A DNA stretch of 6,248 nt, taken from the NCBI GenBank assembly GCA_030599175.1, contig JAUVON010000173.1:1-6248 (forward strand). Reading direction: 5' to 3'. This document shows, piece by piece, positions 1 to 6,248 of the stretch (positions within the stretch are counted from its first letter, which is position 1; each line of letters begins with the position of its first letter). A model generated the notes under the pieces. It did not search any database. It saw nothing but the letters and a program-made list of their open reading frames with translations, and was not told where the DNA came from. This stretch comes from Desulfobulbaceae bacterium. Its GTDB lineage: Bacteria; Desulfobacterota; Desulfobulbia; Desulfobulbales; Desulfocapsaceae. Both the position numbers and the translations under genes were made by a program.

Positions 1-134
1 TATAAATATCTTCCTGTATGCTTCTCAAATTATCAATAAAAGAGTAAATTTCCAATTTCTGTTCATATTGTTGAAATCATAGGCGGAACATGGTTTTATT
101 GCGTACGGTACTAACCTTTGGCACGAGAGAATCT

Positions 135-1232
135 ATGTCTTTTATACCGGTAATAGGACAATCGATAAAGAAACAGCTTGAAGAGCGGGAAGAGGAAATT
201 CTTTCGCCGTTTGCAGCACTAAATAAAAATTCCTCCGGCCGGCAGGTTGTTGAAGAAGAGGATATGTGTGATATGAGGCTGCCCTTTCAGAGGGACAGGG
301 ATCGTATAACACACTCTAAGACTTTCAGGCGACTCAAACATAAAACTCAGGTTTTTCTTGCCCCCACGGGGGATCATTATCGGACACGGCTGACCCATGT
401 GTTGGAGGTATCTCAGATAGCCCGGACTATTGCCGCAGCTCTTTGCCTCAATGAGCCTCTTACCGAGGCTATCGCCCTGGGACACGATCTCGGCCATACA
501 CCGTTCGGTCATGCGGGTGAAGCCACGCTGAACGAGTTGCATCCAGGAGGATTTCGTCACTATGTGCACAGTCTTCGAGTCGTAGATTTTCTTGAAAACA
601 ACGGCAAGGGGTTGAACCTTACCTTTGAGGTACGAAACGGTATTGTCAGGCACTCAAAGGGACAGTCGGATATTTTGCCGAAAGAAAAATCTGAGCTTGC
701 AGTGACCCTGGAGGGCCAGATTGTTCGTCTGGCAGATATCATAGCCTATGTAAACCACGATCAGGATGATGCCCTGCGAGCAGGTATCTTACAGGAAGGA
801 GATCTTCCCCGGGAGATAGAAAAAGTTGTGGGTGAGCGTCACTCCAAGAGAATCGAAGCAATGGTTCGTGACTTGATAGTGGAGACGTTGACGGCGGATG
901 ATGGTGAACTGCATGTCAGTGAGGGTATGCTTGAGGCAATTACCAACCTGCGTAAATTTCTCTATGATAATGTCTATACCTATCATAAAGTGCATGCCGA
1001 GTTTGAAAAGGCACAGCGGATAATCCGGGACCTCTATAGCTATTTTATGCAGAAAGGGCTGGTTCGACTGAGAGGTGAACAGTTGGTGAAGAGAAATATG
1101 GAAGAGGAATGGACAGATGAGAAGGTTGCCCACCGTAAGGTGTGTGATTATATAGCCGGCATGACTGATCGATATGCCTTGTCAATTTACAAACGGATTT
1201 TCCTGCCGGAGCCTTGGAGTTTTAAGGATTGA
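135..1232 (+). CDS. dgt: dGTPase-like HD-domain deoxynucleoside triphosphate triphosphohydrolase
   Basis: This protein probably cleaves dGTP or other dNTPs to the deoxynucleoside plus tripolyphosphate in the cytoplasm, trimming the dNTP pool. It reads 365 residues from this start, which fits the short dGTPase-like branch rather than the roughly 500-residue E. coli Dgt. In this numbering the N-terminal block FQRDRDRITHSKTFRRLKHK (about 51-70) is the family signature. The metal-binding HD set follows: His88 (RLTHVLEVSQ), His117-Asp118 (GHDLGHTPFGHAGE) and Asp200 (VRLADIIAYVNHD). No key residue is missing. The start is uncertain. ATG 135 has GAGAGA four bases upstream and gives the usual family N-terminus (KKQLEEREEEILSPFA). 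ATG 90 would add 15 residues and has AGGCGGA upstream, with the AGG core six bases from the ATG. It lies 56 bases ahead of valS and probably leads the operon. Substrate preference cannot be read from sequence; several of these proteins act on multiple dNTPs. Confidence 0.93.
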   Translation: MSFIPVIGQSIKKQLEEREEEILSPFAALNKNSSGRQVVEEEDMCDMRLPFQRDRDRITHSKTFRRLKHKTQVFLAPTGDHYRTRLTHVLEVSQIARTIAAALCLNEPLTEAIALGHDLGHTPFGHAGEATLNELHPGGFRHYVHSLRVVDFLENNGKGLNLTFEVRNGIVRHSKGQSDILPKEKSELAVTLEGQIVRLADIIAYVNHDQDDALRAGILQEGDLPREIEKVVGERHSKRIEAMVRDLIVETLTADDGELHVSEGMLEAITNLRKFLYDNVYTYHKVHAEFEKAQRIIRDLYSYFMQKGLVRLRGEQLVKRNMEEEWTDEKVAHRKVCDYIAGMTDRYALSIYKRIFLPEPWSFKD

Positions 1233-1288
1233 TCGAGGATGTTCTGTGCAATTTTGCAAAAAAATCTAATTTAAGAAGAAATTCACAT

Positions 1289-3958
1289 ATGGCCAATCAA
1301 AACGACAATTTACTGAGTAAGGGATATGAATTTAAAGAGGTAGAGGAAAAGTGGCTCCGTCACTGGCAGAGCGAGAGCTGTTTTTCCGCCACAATGGAAG
1401 AGGGCAAGCCTTCTTTTTCCATAGTTATCCCTCCGCCGAATGTTACCGGAGTTCTCCACGTCGGCCATGCTCTGAACAGTACCTTGCAGGATATCCTGAC
1501 CCGTTACCATCGTATGTGCGGTGATAATACTGTCTGGATACCGGGGACTGATCATGCAGGAATTGCGACCCAGAATGTAGTTGAACGTCAACTGGCAACA
1601 GAGGGAAAGAGCCGACATGATCTTGGCCGCGATCAGTTTATTGAAAAAGTGTGGGAGTGGCGCCGGGAAAAGGGTGGCGCTATTATCAACCAACTGCAGA
1701 AACTTGGTTCCTCATGTGACTGGCAGCGTGAGCGCTTTACCATGGATGAGGGGTTGTCAAAGGCGGTTCGTGAGGTTTTTGTCCGGCTGTATAAGGATGG
1801 GTTGATTTACAAGGGGGATTATATTGTTAACTGGTGCCCCCGCTGTCATACCGCACTGGCAGATGATGAGGTCGATCATGAGGATACCAAAGGCAAGCTC
1901 TATCATATTCGTTACCCTTTTGCCGATGGATCAGGTCATGTTGTTGTGGCCACCACCAGGCCGGAGACCATGCTGGGAGATACCGGAGTCGCTGTCCATC
2001 CTGACGACGATCGTTACAGCCACCTTGGGAATATCGGGATTAAGCTTCCTCTGACAGACAGACAGATCCCCGTAGTTTTTGATCATCATGTACAAAGAGA
2101 GTTTGGCACCGGGGCCCTGAAGGTTACTCCATCCCATGATCGCGACGATTATGAAATTGGTTTGCGCCATTCCCTTGAGCAGTTGAAAGTTATGGATGAT
2201 AAAGGCGTGATGAATGAAGCGGCCGGGGATTATCAGGGGCTGGATCGGTTTGAGTGCAGGAAAAAAATAGTAGCAGACCTTGAGCAACTCGGATTTATGG
2301 AGAAGATTGAAGATTACGATCATGCCGTCGGACATTGCTACCGTTGCAAAACAGTCATTGAACCGACCACCTCCCTGCAATGGTTTGTTTCAGTTAAACC
2401 ACTGGCCGATAAAGCCGTTAAGGCTGTCCAGGATGGGCGCATAACCATATATCCCAGGACCTGGGACAAAACTTTCTATAGTTGGATGGATAATATTCGG
2501 GACTGGTGTATCTCCAGGCAGATATGGTGGGGACACCAGATTCCGGCCTGGACATGTGATGAGTGTCACGAGCTGATTGTAGAGTCGGTGGATCCCACTT
2601 CCTGCCCCAACTGCTCTTCCACGAAACTTATCCGGGAAACGGATGTTCTTGATACCTGGTTTTCTTCTGCACTCTGGCCGTTTTCAACCATGGGATGGCC
2701 TGAAAAAACAAAAGAACTGGAGACCTTTTATCCGACCTCCGTTCTTATCACCAGCTTCGATATCCTCTTCTTCTGGGTAGCCAGGATGATGATGATGGGA
2801 CTCCATTTTATGGATGAGGTCCCATTTAAAGATGTCTATCTCCATGCTCTGGTAAGAGATAAACATGGCAAGAAGATGTCCAAGTCTACCGGCAATGTGA
2901 TTGACCCACTTGAAGTAATGGCAAAATACGGTACGGATGCAATGCGTTTTACCTTGACAGCATTTGCCGCCCAGGGCCGGGAAATTAAGCTGGATGAGGA
3001 TCGCATTGAAGGGTATCGCTATTTTATTAATAAAATCTGGAATGCCGCCCGCTTTGCTTTGATGCATGTCAGTGGTTGTGACCAATCTGTGAAGAAAGTT
3101 GTTGAACAGCCTCAGAGTCTTCCCCTGGTTCACCAGTGGATACTGAGTAGAACAGCCGCCACGATTGATGAAGTACGGCAGGGGCTGGATGAGTACAGAT
3201 TCAATGATGTGGCTTCGGCTAACTATCAGTTTATCTGGCATGAGTTCTGCGACTGGTACCTTGAATGGATTAAAGCCGATCTGTTCAGTGATGATGAAAC
3301 TGCAAAAGAGCAGGCACGCGGCGTGCTTCTGGTGGTTCTCGAGACATTTCTGGGGCTCATTCATCCGATTACCCCATTTGTTACAGAGGAGATATGGTCT
3401 GTTCTGCCGGGAAAGAGAACCTCTCTTGCCACCAGCCCATTCCCCGGGCGCCGTGAAGAGTGGAAAAATGACAGGGCAGTTGAACAGATGGAATTGCTGA
3501 TGGGTGTGATCAGTGGAATCAGAAATATCCGTTCAGAGGCGGAAGTTCACCCCTCCAGCAAAATTGAAGCCTTTATTGTCTGTCCGGATAAGGAGCGGGC
3601 AAGTCTTATTTCTTCCTATAAAGCGGCTATTTCTGATATGACAAGGTTGAATGGATTAACACTTCTTGAGAGAGCTGACAAACCGGCTGATGCTGCAACC
3701 TATCTCTATAATGATATTGAAATTTATGTGCCGCTCAAAGGTCTTGTCGATATAGATAGTGAACTTGAAAAATTTGGGCGGGAACGTAAGAAGATCGAAG
3801 CAAAACTTAAACAGGTTGATGGTAAACTGGGAAATAAGAAATTCCTGGCTAATGCTCCGGCGCAGGTTGTTGCAAAAGAGCAGGCGAAGAAGGTTGCACT
3901 TGACGCTAAAATTGAAAAAATTACTGAAGCAGAAGAACGGCTTAAAAGCATGACTTAA
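1289..3958 (+). CDS. valS: Valyl-tRNA synthetase (ValRS)
   Basis: This class I aminoacyl-tRNA synthetase charges tRNA-Val with valine and hydrolyses misactivated threonine. It has 889 residues, a normal length for a bacterial ValRS. The HIGH motif appears as HVGH (57-60) in PPPNVTGVLHVGHALN, followed by PGTDHAGIATQ (85-95). The editing (CP1) domain shows TTRPETMLGDTGVAVHPDD (222-240) and GTGALKVTPSHDRDDYEIG (273-291), with Asp284 and Asp287 matching the conserved editing aspartates. DWCISRQIWWGHQIPAW (405-421) and KMSKS (529-533) complete the catalytic core. Cys pairs at 183/186, 349/352, 423/426 and 439/442 look like zinc knuckles. The C-terminal segment from about 824 is charged and helical, matching the ValRS tRNA-binding coiled coil. 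The frame stays open upstream to a TTG at 1229, but ATG 1289 with AAGAAG about ten bases upstream gives the expected N-terminus. The stop is 17 bases before nadC. Confidence 0.98.
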   Translation: MANQNDNLLSKGYEFKEVEEKWLRHWQSESCFSATMEEGKPSFSIVIPPPNVTGVLHVGHALNSTLQDILTRYHRMCGDNTVWIPGTDHAGIATQNVVERQLATEGKSRHDLGRDQFIEKVWEWRREKGGAIINQLQKLGSSCDWQRERFTMDEGLSKAVREVFVRLYKDGLIYKGDYIVNWCPRCHTALADDEVDHEDTKGKLYHIRYPFADGSGHVVVATTRPETMLGDTGVAVHPDDDRYSHLGNIGIKLPLTDRQIPVVFDHHVQREFGTGALKVTPSHDRDDYEIGLRHSLEQLKVMDDKGVMNEAAGDYQGLDRFECRKKIVADLEQLGFMEKIEDYDHAVGHCYRCKTVIEPTTSLQWFVSVKPLADKAVKAVQDGRITIYPRTWDKTFYSWMDNIRDWCISRQIWWGHQIPAWTCDECHELIVESVDPTSCPNCSSTKLIRETDVLDTWFSSALWPFSTMGWPEKTKELETFYPTSVLITSFDILFFWVARMMMMGLHFMDEVPFKDVYLHALVRDKHGKKMSKSTGNVIDPLEVMAKYGTDAMRFTLTAFAAQGREIKLDEDRIEGYRYFINKIWNAARFALMHVSGCDQSVKKVVEQPQSLPLVHQWILSRTAATIDEVRQGLDEYRFNDVASANYQFIWHEFCDWYLEWIKADLFSDDETAKEQARGVLLVVLETFLGLIHPITPFVTEEIWSVLPGKRTSLATSPFPGRREEWKNDRAVEQMELLMGVISGIRNIRSEAEVHPSSKIEAFIVCPDKERASLISSYKAAISDMTRLNGLTLLERADKPADAATYLYNDIEIYVPLKGLVDIDSELEKFGRERKKIEAKLKQVDGKLGNKKFLANAPAQVVAKEQAKKVALDAKIEKITEAEERLKSMT

Positions 3959-3975
3959 GGCCAAAGGGAATATTT

Positions 3976-4809
3976 ATGGATAAGAATCTCCTGCACAAGA
4001 TGATCCGTTCTTTTCTTGAAGAAGATGTCGGGCGGGGCGATCTCACCAGTGAATCGATTTTTTCTGAAAGTGATATGGGGAGTGCCGAACTGGTGGCAAG
4101 AGAGCCTTTTGTGGCGGCAGGTGTGAAAACTGTTGCAGCTGAGGTTTTTAAAGTACAGAACCCGGCAGTTAAAGCTATAGACCCGGTTGCGGATGGAACG
4201 AAGGTTTCCACTGGGACAATTCTTCTCACGGTCAGTGGCCCTGTTATTGATCTGCTGAAAGCTGAACGGGTAGCCTTGAATCTGCTTCAGCGTATGTCAG
4301 GCATCGCAACTCTCACTGCCCGGTTTGTGGAGAGGGTTAAAACGTATCCGGTACGGATCACTGATACCCGAAAAACGACTCCGGGGTTGAGAGTTCTTGA
4401 AAAATATGCGGTGCGGGCCGGTGGTGGCACCAACCATCGTTTTAATCTCGCAGACGGCGTATTGATAAAAGATAATCATATAGCTGCCTGTGGATCTATT
4501 AAAGAAGCCGTGGTCAGGGTGAAAATGAGTATTCCACATACAATACGAATAGAGGTGGAAACCGACACCCTGGAACAGGTCAAAGAATGTCTTGAGTGCG
4601 GGGTTGATATCATAATGCTCGATAATATGACCCCCGAAACGATGACTATGGCAGCACAGTTGATCAATGGCCAAGCTCTGGTTGAGGCCTCCGGCGGTGT
4701 AAGTCTTGACTCTGTAGAGGCTATTGCCGGGAGTGGTGTTGATATTATCTCCATTGGAGCATTAACCCATTCAGCACCTTCCTGTGATATCGGTATGGAT
4801 TGGTCTTAG
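3976..4809 (+). CDS. nadC: Nicotinate-nucleotide pyrophosphorylase (carboxylating), quinolinate phosphoribosyltransferase
   Basis: NadC converts quinolinate and PRPP to nicotinate mononucleotide, CO2 and pyrophosphate, the step where the de novo NAD pathway joins the shared route. The 277-residue protein matches the usual bacterial length. Visible motifs are EEDVGRGDLTSE (15-26), the ERVALNLLQRMSGIAT helix (97-112), the substrate-binding TDTRKTTPGLRVLEKYAV (129-146), the GGGTNHRFNLADGVLIKDNH loop (149-168), EVETDTLEQ (193-201), MLDNM (214-218) and the phosphate-binding C-terminal elements EASGGVS (237-243) and SIGALTHSAP (259-268). Conserved Arg132, Lys133, His154, Arg155, Lys165 and Asp216 are all present. 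The start ATG has AAAGGG upstream, seven bases from the codon. The short gap after valS implies co-transcription and possible translational coupling. nadA and nadB are not in this window, so quinolinate synthesis must be encoded elsewhere. Confidence 0.97.
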   Translation: MDKNLLHKMIRSFLEEDVGRGDLTSESIFSESDMGSAELVAREPFVAAGVKTVAAEVFKVQNPAVKAIDPVADGTKVSTGTILLTVSGPVIDLLKAERVALNLLQRMSGIATLTARFVERVKTYPVRITDTRKTTPGLRVLEKYAVRAGGGTNHRFNLADGVLIKDNHIAACGSIKEAVVRVKMSIPHTIRIEVETDTLEQVKECLECGVDIIMLDNMTPETMTMAAQLINGQALVEASGGVSLDSVEAIAGSGVDIISIGALTHSAPSCDIGMDWS

Positions 4810-4831
4810 TAGTGCTTTACTCCAAAACTTC

Positions 4832-4861
4832 TTGATTTTACAAGGAAGAGTGTGCGATAAT
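4832..4861 (+). promoter_or_regulatory. Predicted sigma-70 promoter for the acidic zinc-ribbon gene
   Basis: A -35-like TTGATT (4832-4837) lies 18 bases before GATAAT (4856-4861). The latter is preceded by TG and one base (4853-4855), giving an extended -10 element. A start near 4868 would leave a leader of roughly 77 bases before the ATG at 4945. The promoter sits after the nadC stop, so the next gene could be expressed apart from the dgt-valS-nadC cluster. This is a consensus match by eye only. Confidence 0.45.
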
Positions 4862-4886
4862 GGCAAGTGTCTGACAATCTTATGTC

Positions 4887-4903
4887 GTCTTCTCCTTGAA
4901 GAC
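4887..4903 (+). other. Small perfect hairpin in the predicted leader of the zinc-ribbon gene
   Basis: GTCTTC (4887-4892) and GAAGAC (4898-4903) form a perfect 6-bp stem around a TCCTT loop. There is no T tract after it, so it is not an intrinsic terminator by the usual rule. It ends about 28 bases before the GAGG ribosome binding site (4932-4935), so it does not mask that site. It could protect the 5' end of the message or bind a protein, or it could be chance. No known riboswitch fold was recognised. Confidence 0.3.
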
Positions 4904-4944
4904 AGCAACCGATATTAGCTGTAATTTGAACGAGGTATCAATTA

Positions 4945-5805
4945 ATGCGCTGCCCAAAATGTGGATTTATTTCATTTGATCATCTGGAAGTTTGTCTGAA
5001 ATGTAAAAAGGATATAAAAGTAGCCTCAGAAGCCTTGCAGGGAGGAGTGTTGCATGTTGCATCCCCCACCTTTTTAAACCTGCACCCGGAATCAGAAGAA
5101 AGTCAGCTGGACGAGGGTGAACTCGTTGTCGATGACGGGGAAGTAGTTGAGGAGTATGTGGATCCCGATCTCGATGTATTGATTGAGAATGAGGCCGTGG
5201 AAGGTGAAATTGAGGGGCTGAGCCTTGAGGCCGGAAGAGATGATTTTGCCGATCTTGAGATTTCCATGGATGATGGGGATGAGGATGATATTGCGCTTGA
5301 ATTGAGTGCAGATGAGGAAATTGCGATTGACCTGGGACAGGATGAAGGTGAAATCACTGTAGATCTGGATGGATTTGATAATGATGCTGAGGTCGAAGAA
5401 CATGTTTTCGATAGTGAGCCCGATAGTGAGAAAGAGAAGGGAGACGTTGACTTCGAAATAGAGATGCCGGAGGAGCTTATCGATATGTCTGATCTGGCCC
5501 CTCCAGCCGCCTCTGGTGATAGTAGCTCTTCCACTGCTGACTCTCCGGAGGATCCGGATTCTCTAAACATCAATTTGGATAACTTTGACTTTGAGTTAGA
5601 GTCAGACACTCCAGACAGTAAAGAATCTGCAGATATTACAAGTGGAGGAGAGACAGTGCTGTCTCTGGATGATATCGATTTTTCGGATACCATAGGTAAG
5701 CCAAAAAAGACAAGCGGAAAAAAAGTAGATTCAATAAATATGGATGAAGACCTCAATTTCGATCTTGATCTTGGCGGGCTCTCCATCCATGATGAAAATT
5801 TATAA
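4945..5805 (+). CDS. Zinc-ribbon protein with long acidic low-complexity tail, function unknown
   Basis: I do not recognise this 286-residue protein as a named family. The N-terminus MRCPKCGFISFDHLEVCLKCKKD holds Cys3, Cys6, Cys17 and Cys20, a compact zinc ribbon of the type seen at the front of many uncharacterised bacterial proteins. After about residue 45 the chain is extremely acidic: by hand count about 88 Asp/Glu against 15 Lys/Arg overall. Residues 104-147 contain spaced copies of a hydrophobic-x-hydrophobic-acidic pattern (LEISMDD, IALELSA, IAIDLGQ, ITVDLDG). The last 80 residues repeat a related short motif (INLDNFDFEL, LSLDDIDFSD, INMDEDLNFDLDLGGLSI). A Ser/Pro/Ala-rich linker (about 185-203) and a basic patch GKPKKTSGKK (251-260) interrupt the acid run. 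There is no signal peptide or membrane segment. The start is supported by GAGG nine bases upstream and by the zinc ribbon beginning at once. A cytoplasmic scaffold or nucleic-acid/protein adaptor is conceivable, but this is inference. Confidence 0.85.
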   Translation: MRCPKCGFISFDHLEVCLKCKKDIKVASEALQGGVLHVASPTFLNLHPESEESQLDEGELVVDDGEVVEEYVDPDLDVLIENEAVEGEIEGLSLEAGRDDFADLEISMDDGDEDDIALELSADEEIAIDLGQDEGEITVDLDGFDNDAEVEEHVFDSEPDSEKEKGDVDFEIEMPEELIDMSDLAPPAASGDSSSSTADSPEDPDSLNINLDNFDFELESDTPDSKESADITSGGETVLSLDDIDFSDTIGKPKKTSGKKVDSINMDEDLNFDLDLGGLSIHDENL

Positions 5806-5840
5806 ATAGTGAAAAAGGGTTACTGCAGAAAGAAAAGCTA

Positions 5841-5869
5841 TTGACACTCTCTATGAAGTCGGGTAAAAA
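5841..5869 (+). promoter_or_regulatory. Predicted promoter of the tRNA-Phe gene
   Basis: A perfect -35 consensus TTGACA (5841-5846) is followed after 17 bases by TAAAAA (5864-5869), a four-of-six match to the -10 box. Transcription would begin near 5876, roughly 12 bases before the mature tRNA, leaving a very short 5' leader for RNase P to remove. Position and spacing fit a stable-RNA promoter. The upstream gene ends only 35 bases before the -35, and no terminator is visible between them, so some read-through from the zinc-ribbon gene is possible. Confidence 0.65.
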
Positions 5870-5880
5870 AACGTCTTCAT
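5853..5880. repeat. Imperfect inverted repeat overlapping the tRNA-Phe -10 region
   Basis: ATGAAGTCG (5853-5861) and CGTCTTCAT (5872-5880) are inverted copies with a single T/T mismatch in nine positions, separated by a G/A-rich 10-base centre that includes the predicted -10 box. If transcription starts near 5876 the dyad would not be copied whole from this promoter, so a DNA-level operator is one reading. In read-through RNA from the upstream gene it could fold as a hairpin instead. No T tract follows it. Confidence 0.4.
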
Positions 5881-5887
5881 GAGCGGT

Positions 5888-5963
<76 letters not shown>

Positions 5964-5981
5964 GTTTATGACTTAAAAATC

Positions 5982-6017
5982 AAGCCCTTACGGTGTGAAA
6001 ACTGTAAGGGCTTTTTT
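5982..6017 (+). terminator. Rho-independent terminator after tRNA-Phe
   Basis: AAGCCCTTACGGT (5982-5994) pairs with ACTGTAAGGGCTT (6001-6013) in a 13-bp stem that includes one G-T wobble, around the six-base loop GTGAAA. A run of six T (6012-6017) closes the structure. It begins 18 bases past the encoded CCA and ends the tRNA transcript. It also marks the boundary with the AT-rich right end of the window. Confidence 0.92.
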
Positions 6018-6178
6018 GTTTTAAGTGTGTTTATTGGGTTTTGTCCGCACCCTGTGCGCACTAATTCGTCAACGGTGGTTTTTTATTGGATACAAATAAC
6101 CTACTATCCACTCTCTTTGTTTTGGCTCAAGCAATGAATTTGCTCACCAATAACATTGTTTCTGCTATTGAGGCTCCA

Positions 6179-6248
6179 ATGACAAAAAGAACTATACAAC
6201 AACCGCTATTACTTGGTGGTTTTGATCCTGCTTACTTATCCTACCCCA
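6179..6248 (+). CDS. Possible 5' end of an unrecognised gene, cut off by the window
   Basis: ATG 6179 is preceded by TTGAGG, with GAGG at 6170-6173 five bases from the start, and the frame stays open for 23 codons to the window edge (MTKRTIQQPLLLGGFDPAYL and on). The same frame extends upstream through ATG 6134 and TTG 6086 (GGTGG at 6074-6078) to a stop at 6062-6064, so a longer N-terminus with a hydrophobic segment is possible. The codons are AT-rich (AGA, ATA, CTA, TTA) compared with the genes to the left. I cannot name a family from so few residues, and the open frame might be chance. Confidence 0.4.
   Translation, partial: MTKRTIQQPLLLGGFDPAYLSYP

Noticed and set aside
46..58. AT-only inverted repeat AAATT/AATTT upstream of the first gene
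   Set aside because: Low-complexity arms of five bases arise easily by chance. I also saw no convincing -35/-10 pair in bases 1-89.
2..82. Open + strand frame from the left edge to a TAG at 80-82, possibly the tail of an upstream gene
   Set aside because: Its 26 residues are AT-rich with no recognisable motif, so there is no support for coding beyond the open frame.
1247..1258. Short palindrome TGCAATTTTGCA between the dGTPase-like gene and valS
   Set aside because: Only 5-bp arms in an AT-rich spacer and no T tract; it is too small to call a terminator or operator.
1229..1288. TTG-initiated N-terminal extension of ValRS by 20 residues
   Set aside because: It would overlap the dGTPase stop codon, and the extension does not look like a ValRS N-terminus. 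ATG 1289 fits the family.
2684..3364. Minus-strand open frame of about 226 codons inside valS
   Set aside because: It lies wholly opposite a well-conserved ValRS coding region and its translation resembles no family I know; it is a shadow frame.
4828..4848. Weak bulged hairpin CTTCTTG/CAAGGAAG after nadC as a possible terminator
   Set aside because: It has seven mostly A-T pairs with a bulge and no T run, and it overlaps the better-supported promoter.
5103..5786. Long minus-strand open frame of about 227 codons opposite the zinc-ribbon gene
   Set aside because: It is Ser/Ile-rich low complexity, as expected when Asp/Glu codons (GAT, GAA, GAG) are read in antisense. The + strand frame has a zinc ribbon and a ribosome binding site.
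6046..6058. GC-rich small hairpin CGCAC-CCT-GTGCG after the tRNA terminator
   Set aside because: The 5-bp stem with a 3-base loop has no T tract and no partner structure; it is probably chance.

Overview
The window looks like ordinary chromosomal DNA from a Gram-negative bacterium with moderate GC content. The protein sequences, especially ValRS with its full set of Cys-x-x-Cys pairs and the short type of dGTPase-like protein, together with the operon style, suggest a sulfate-reducing or related deltaproteobacterium (Desulfobacterota, possibly Desulfobulbales). This placement is an impression from protein style; no search was run.

The left two thirds (about 135-4809) is a tight co-directional cluster on the + strand. 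It holds an HD-superfamily dNTP triphosphohydrolase (dGTPase-like), valyl-tRNA synthetase (valS) and quinolinate phosphoribosyltransferase (nadC). The gaps are 56 and 17 bases, with no terminator seen in either, so the three are probably one operon. It joins nucleotide-pool control, Val-tRNA charging and de novo NAD synthesis. All three proteins are full length with intact catalytic motifs.

A 135-base spacer (4810-4944) holds a plausible extended -10 promoter and a perfect 6-bp hairpin in the predicted leader. It precedes the one unusual gene, a 286-residue, strongly acidic, apparently soluble protein with an N-terminal four-cysteine zinc ribbon and a long low-complexity Asp/Glu tail that carries degenerate repeats. 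I cannot assign a function to it.

Next comes a tRNA-Phe(GAA) unit: a consensus TTGACA -35 element, a dyad symmetry lying over the -10 region, a tRNA with encoded CCA and a U-U mismatch in the T stem, and a strong intrinsic terminator. The last 230 bases are AT-rich. They appear to contain the start of another + strand gene that runs off the window and that I do not recognise.

I see no CRISPR array, transposase, toxin-antitoxin or defence system. The best candidates for something undescribed are the acidic zinc-ribbon protein and, less strongly, the dyad over the tRNA promoter.
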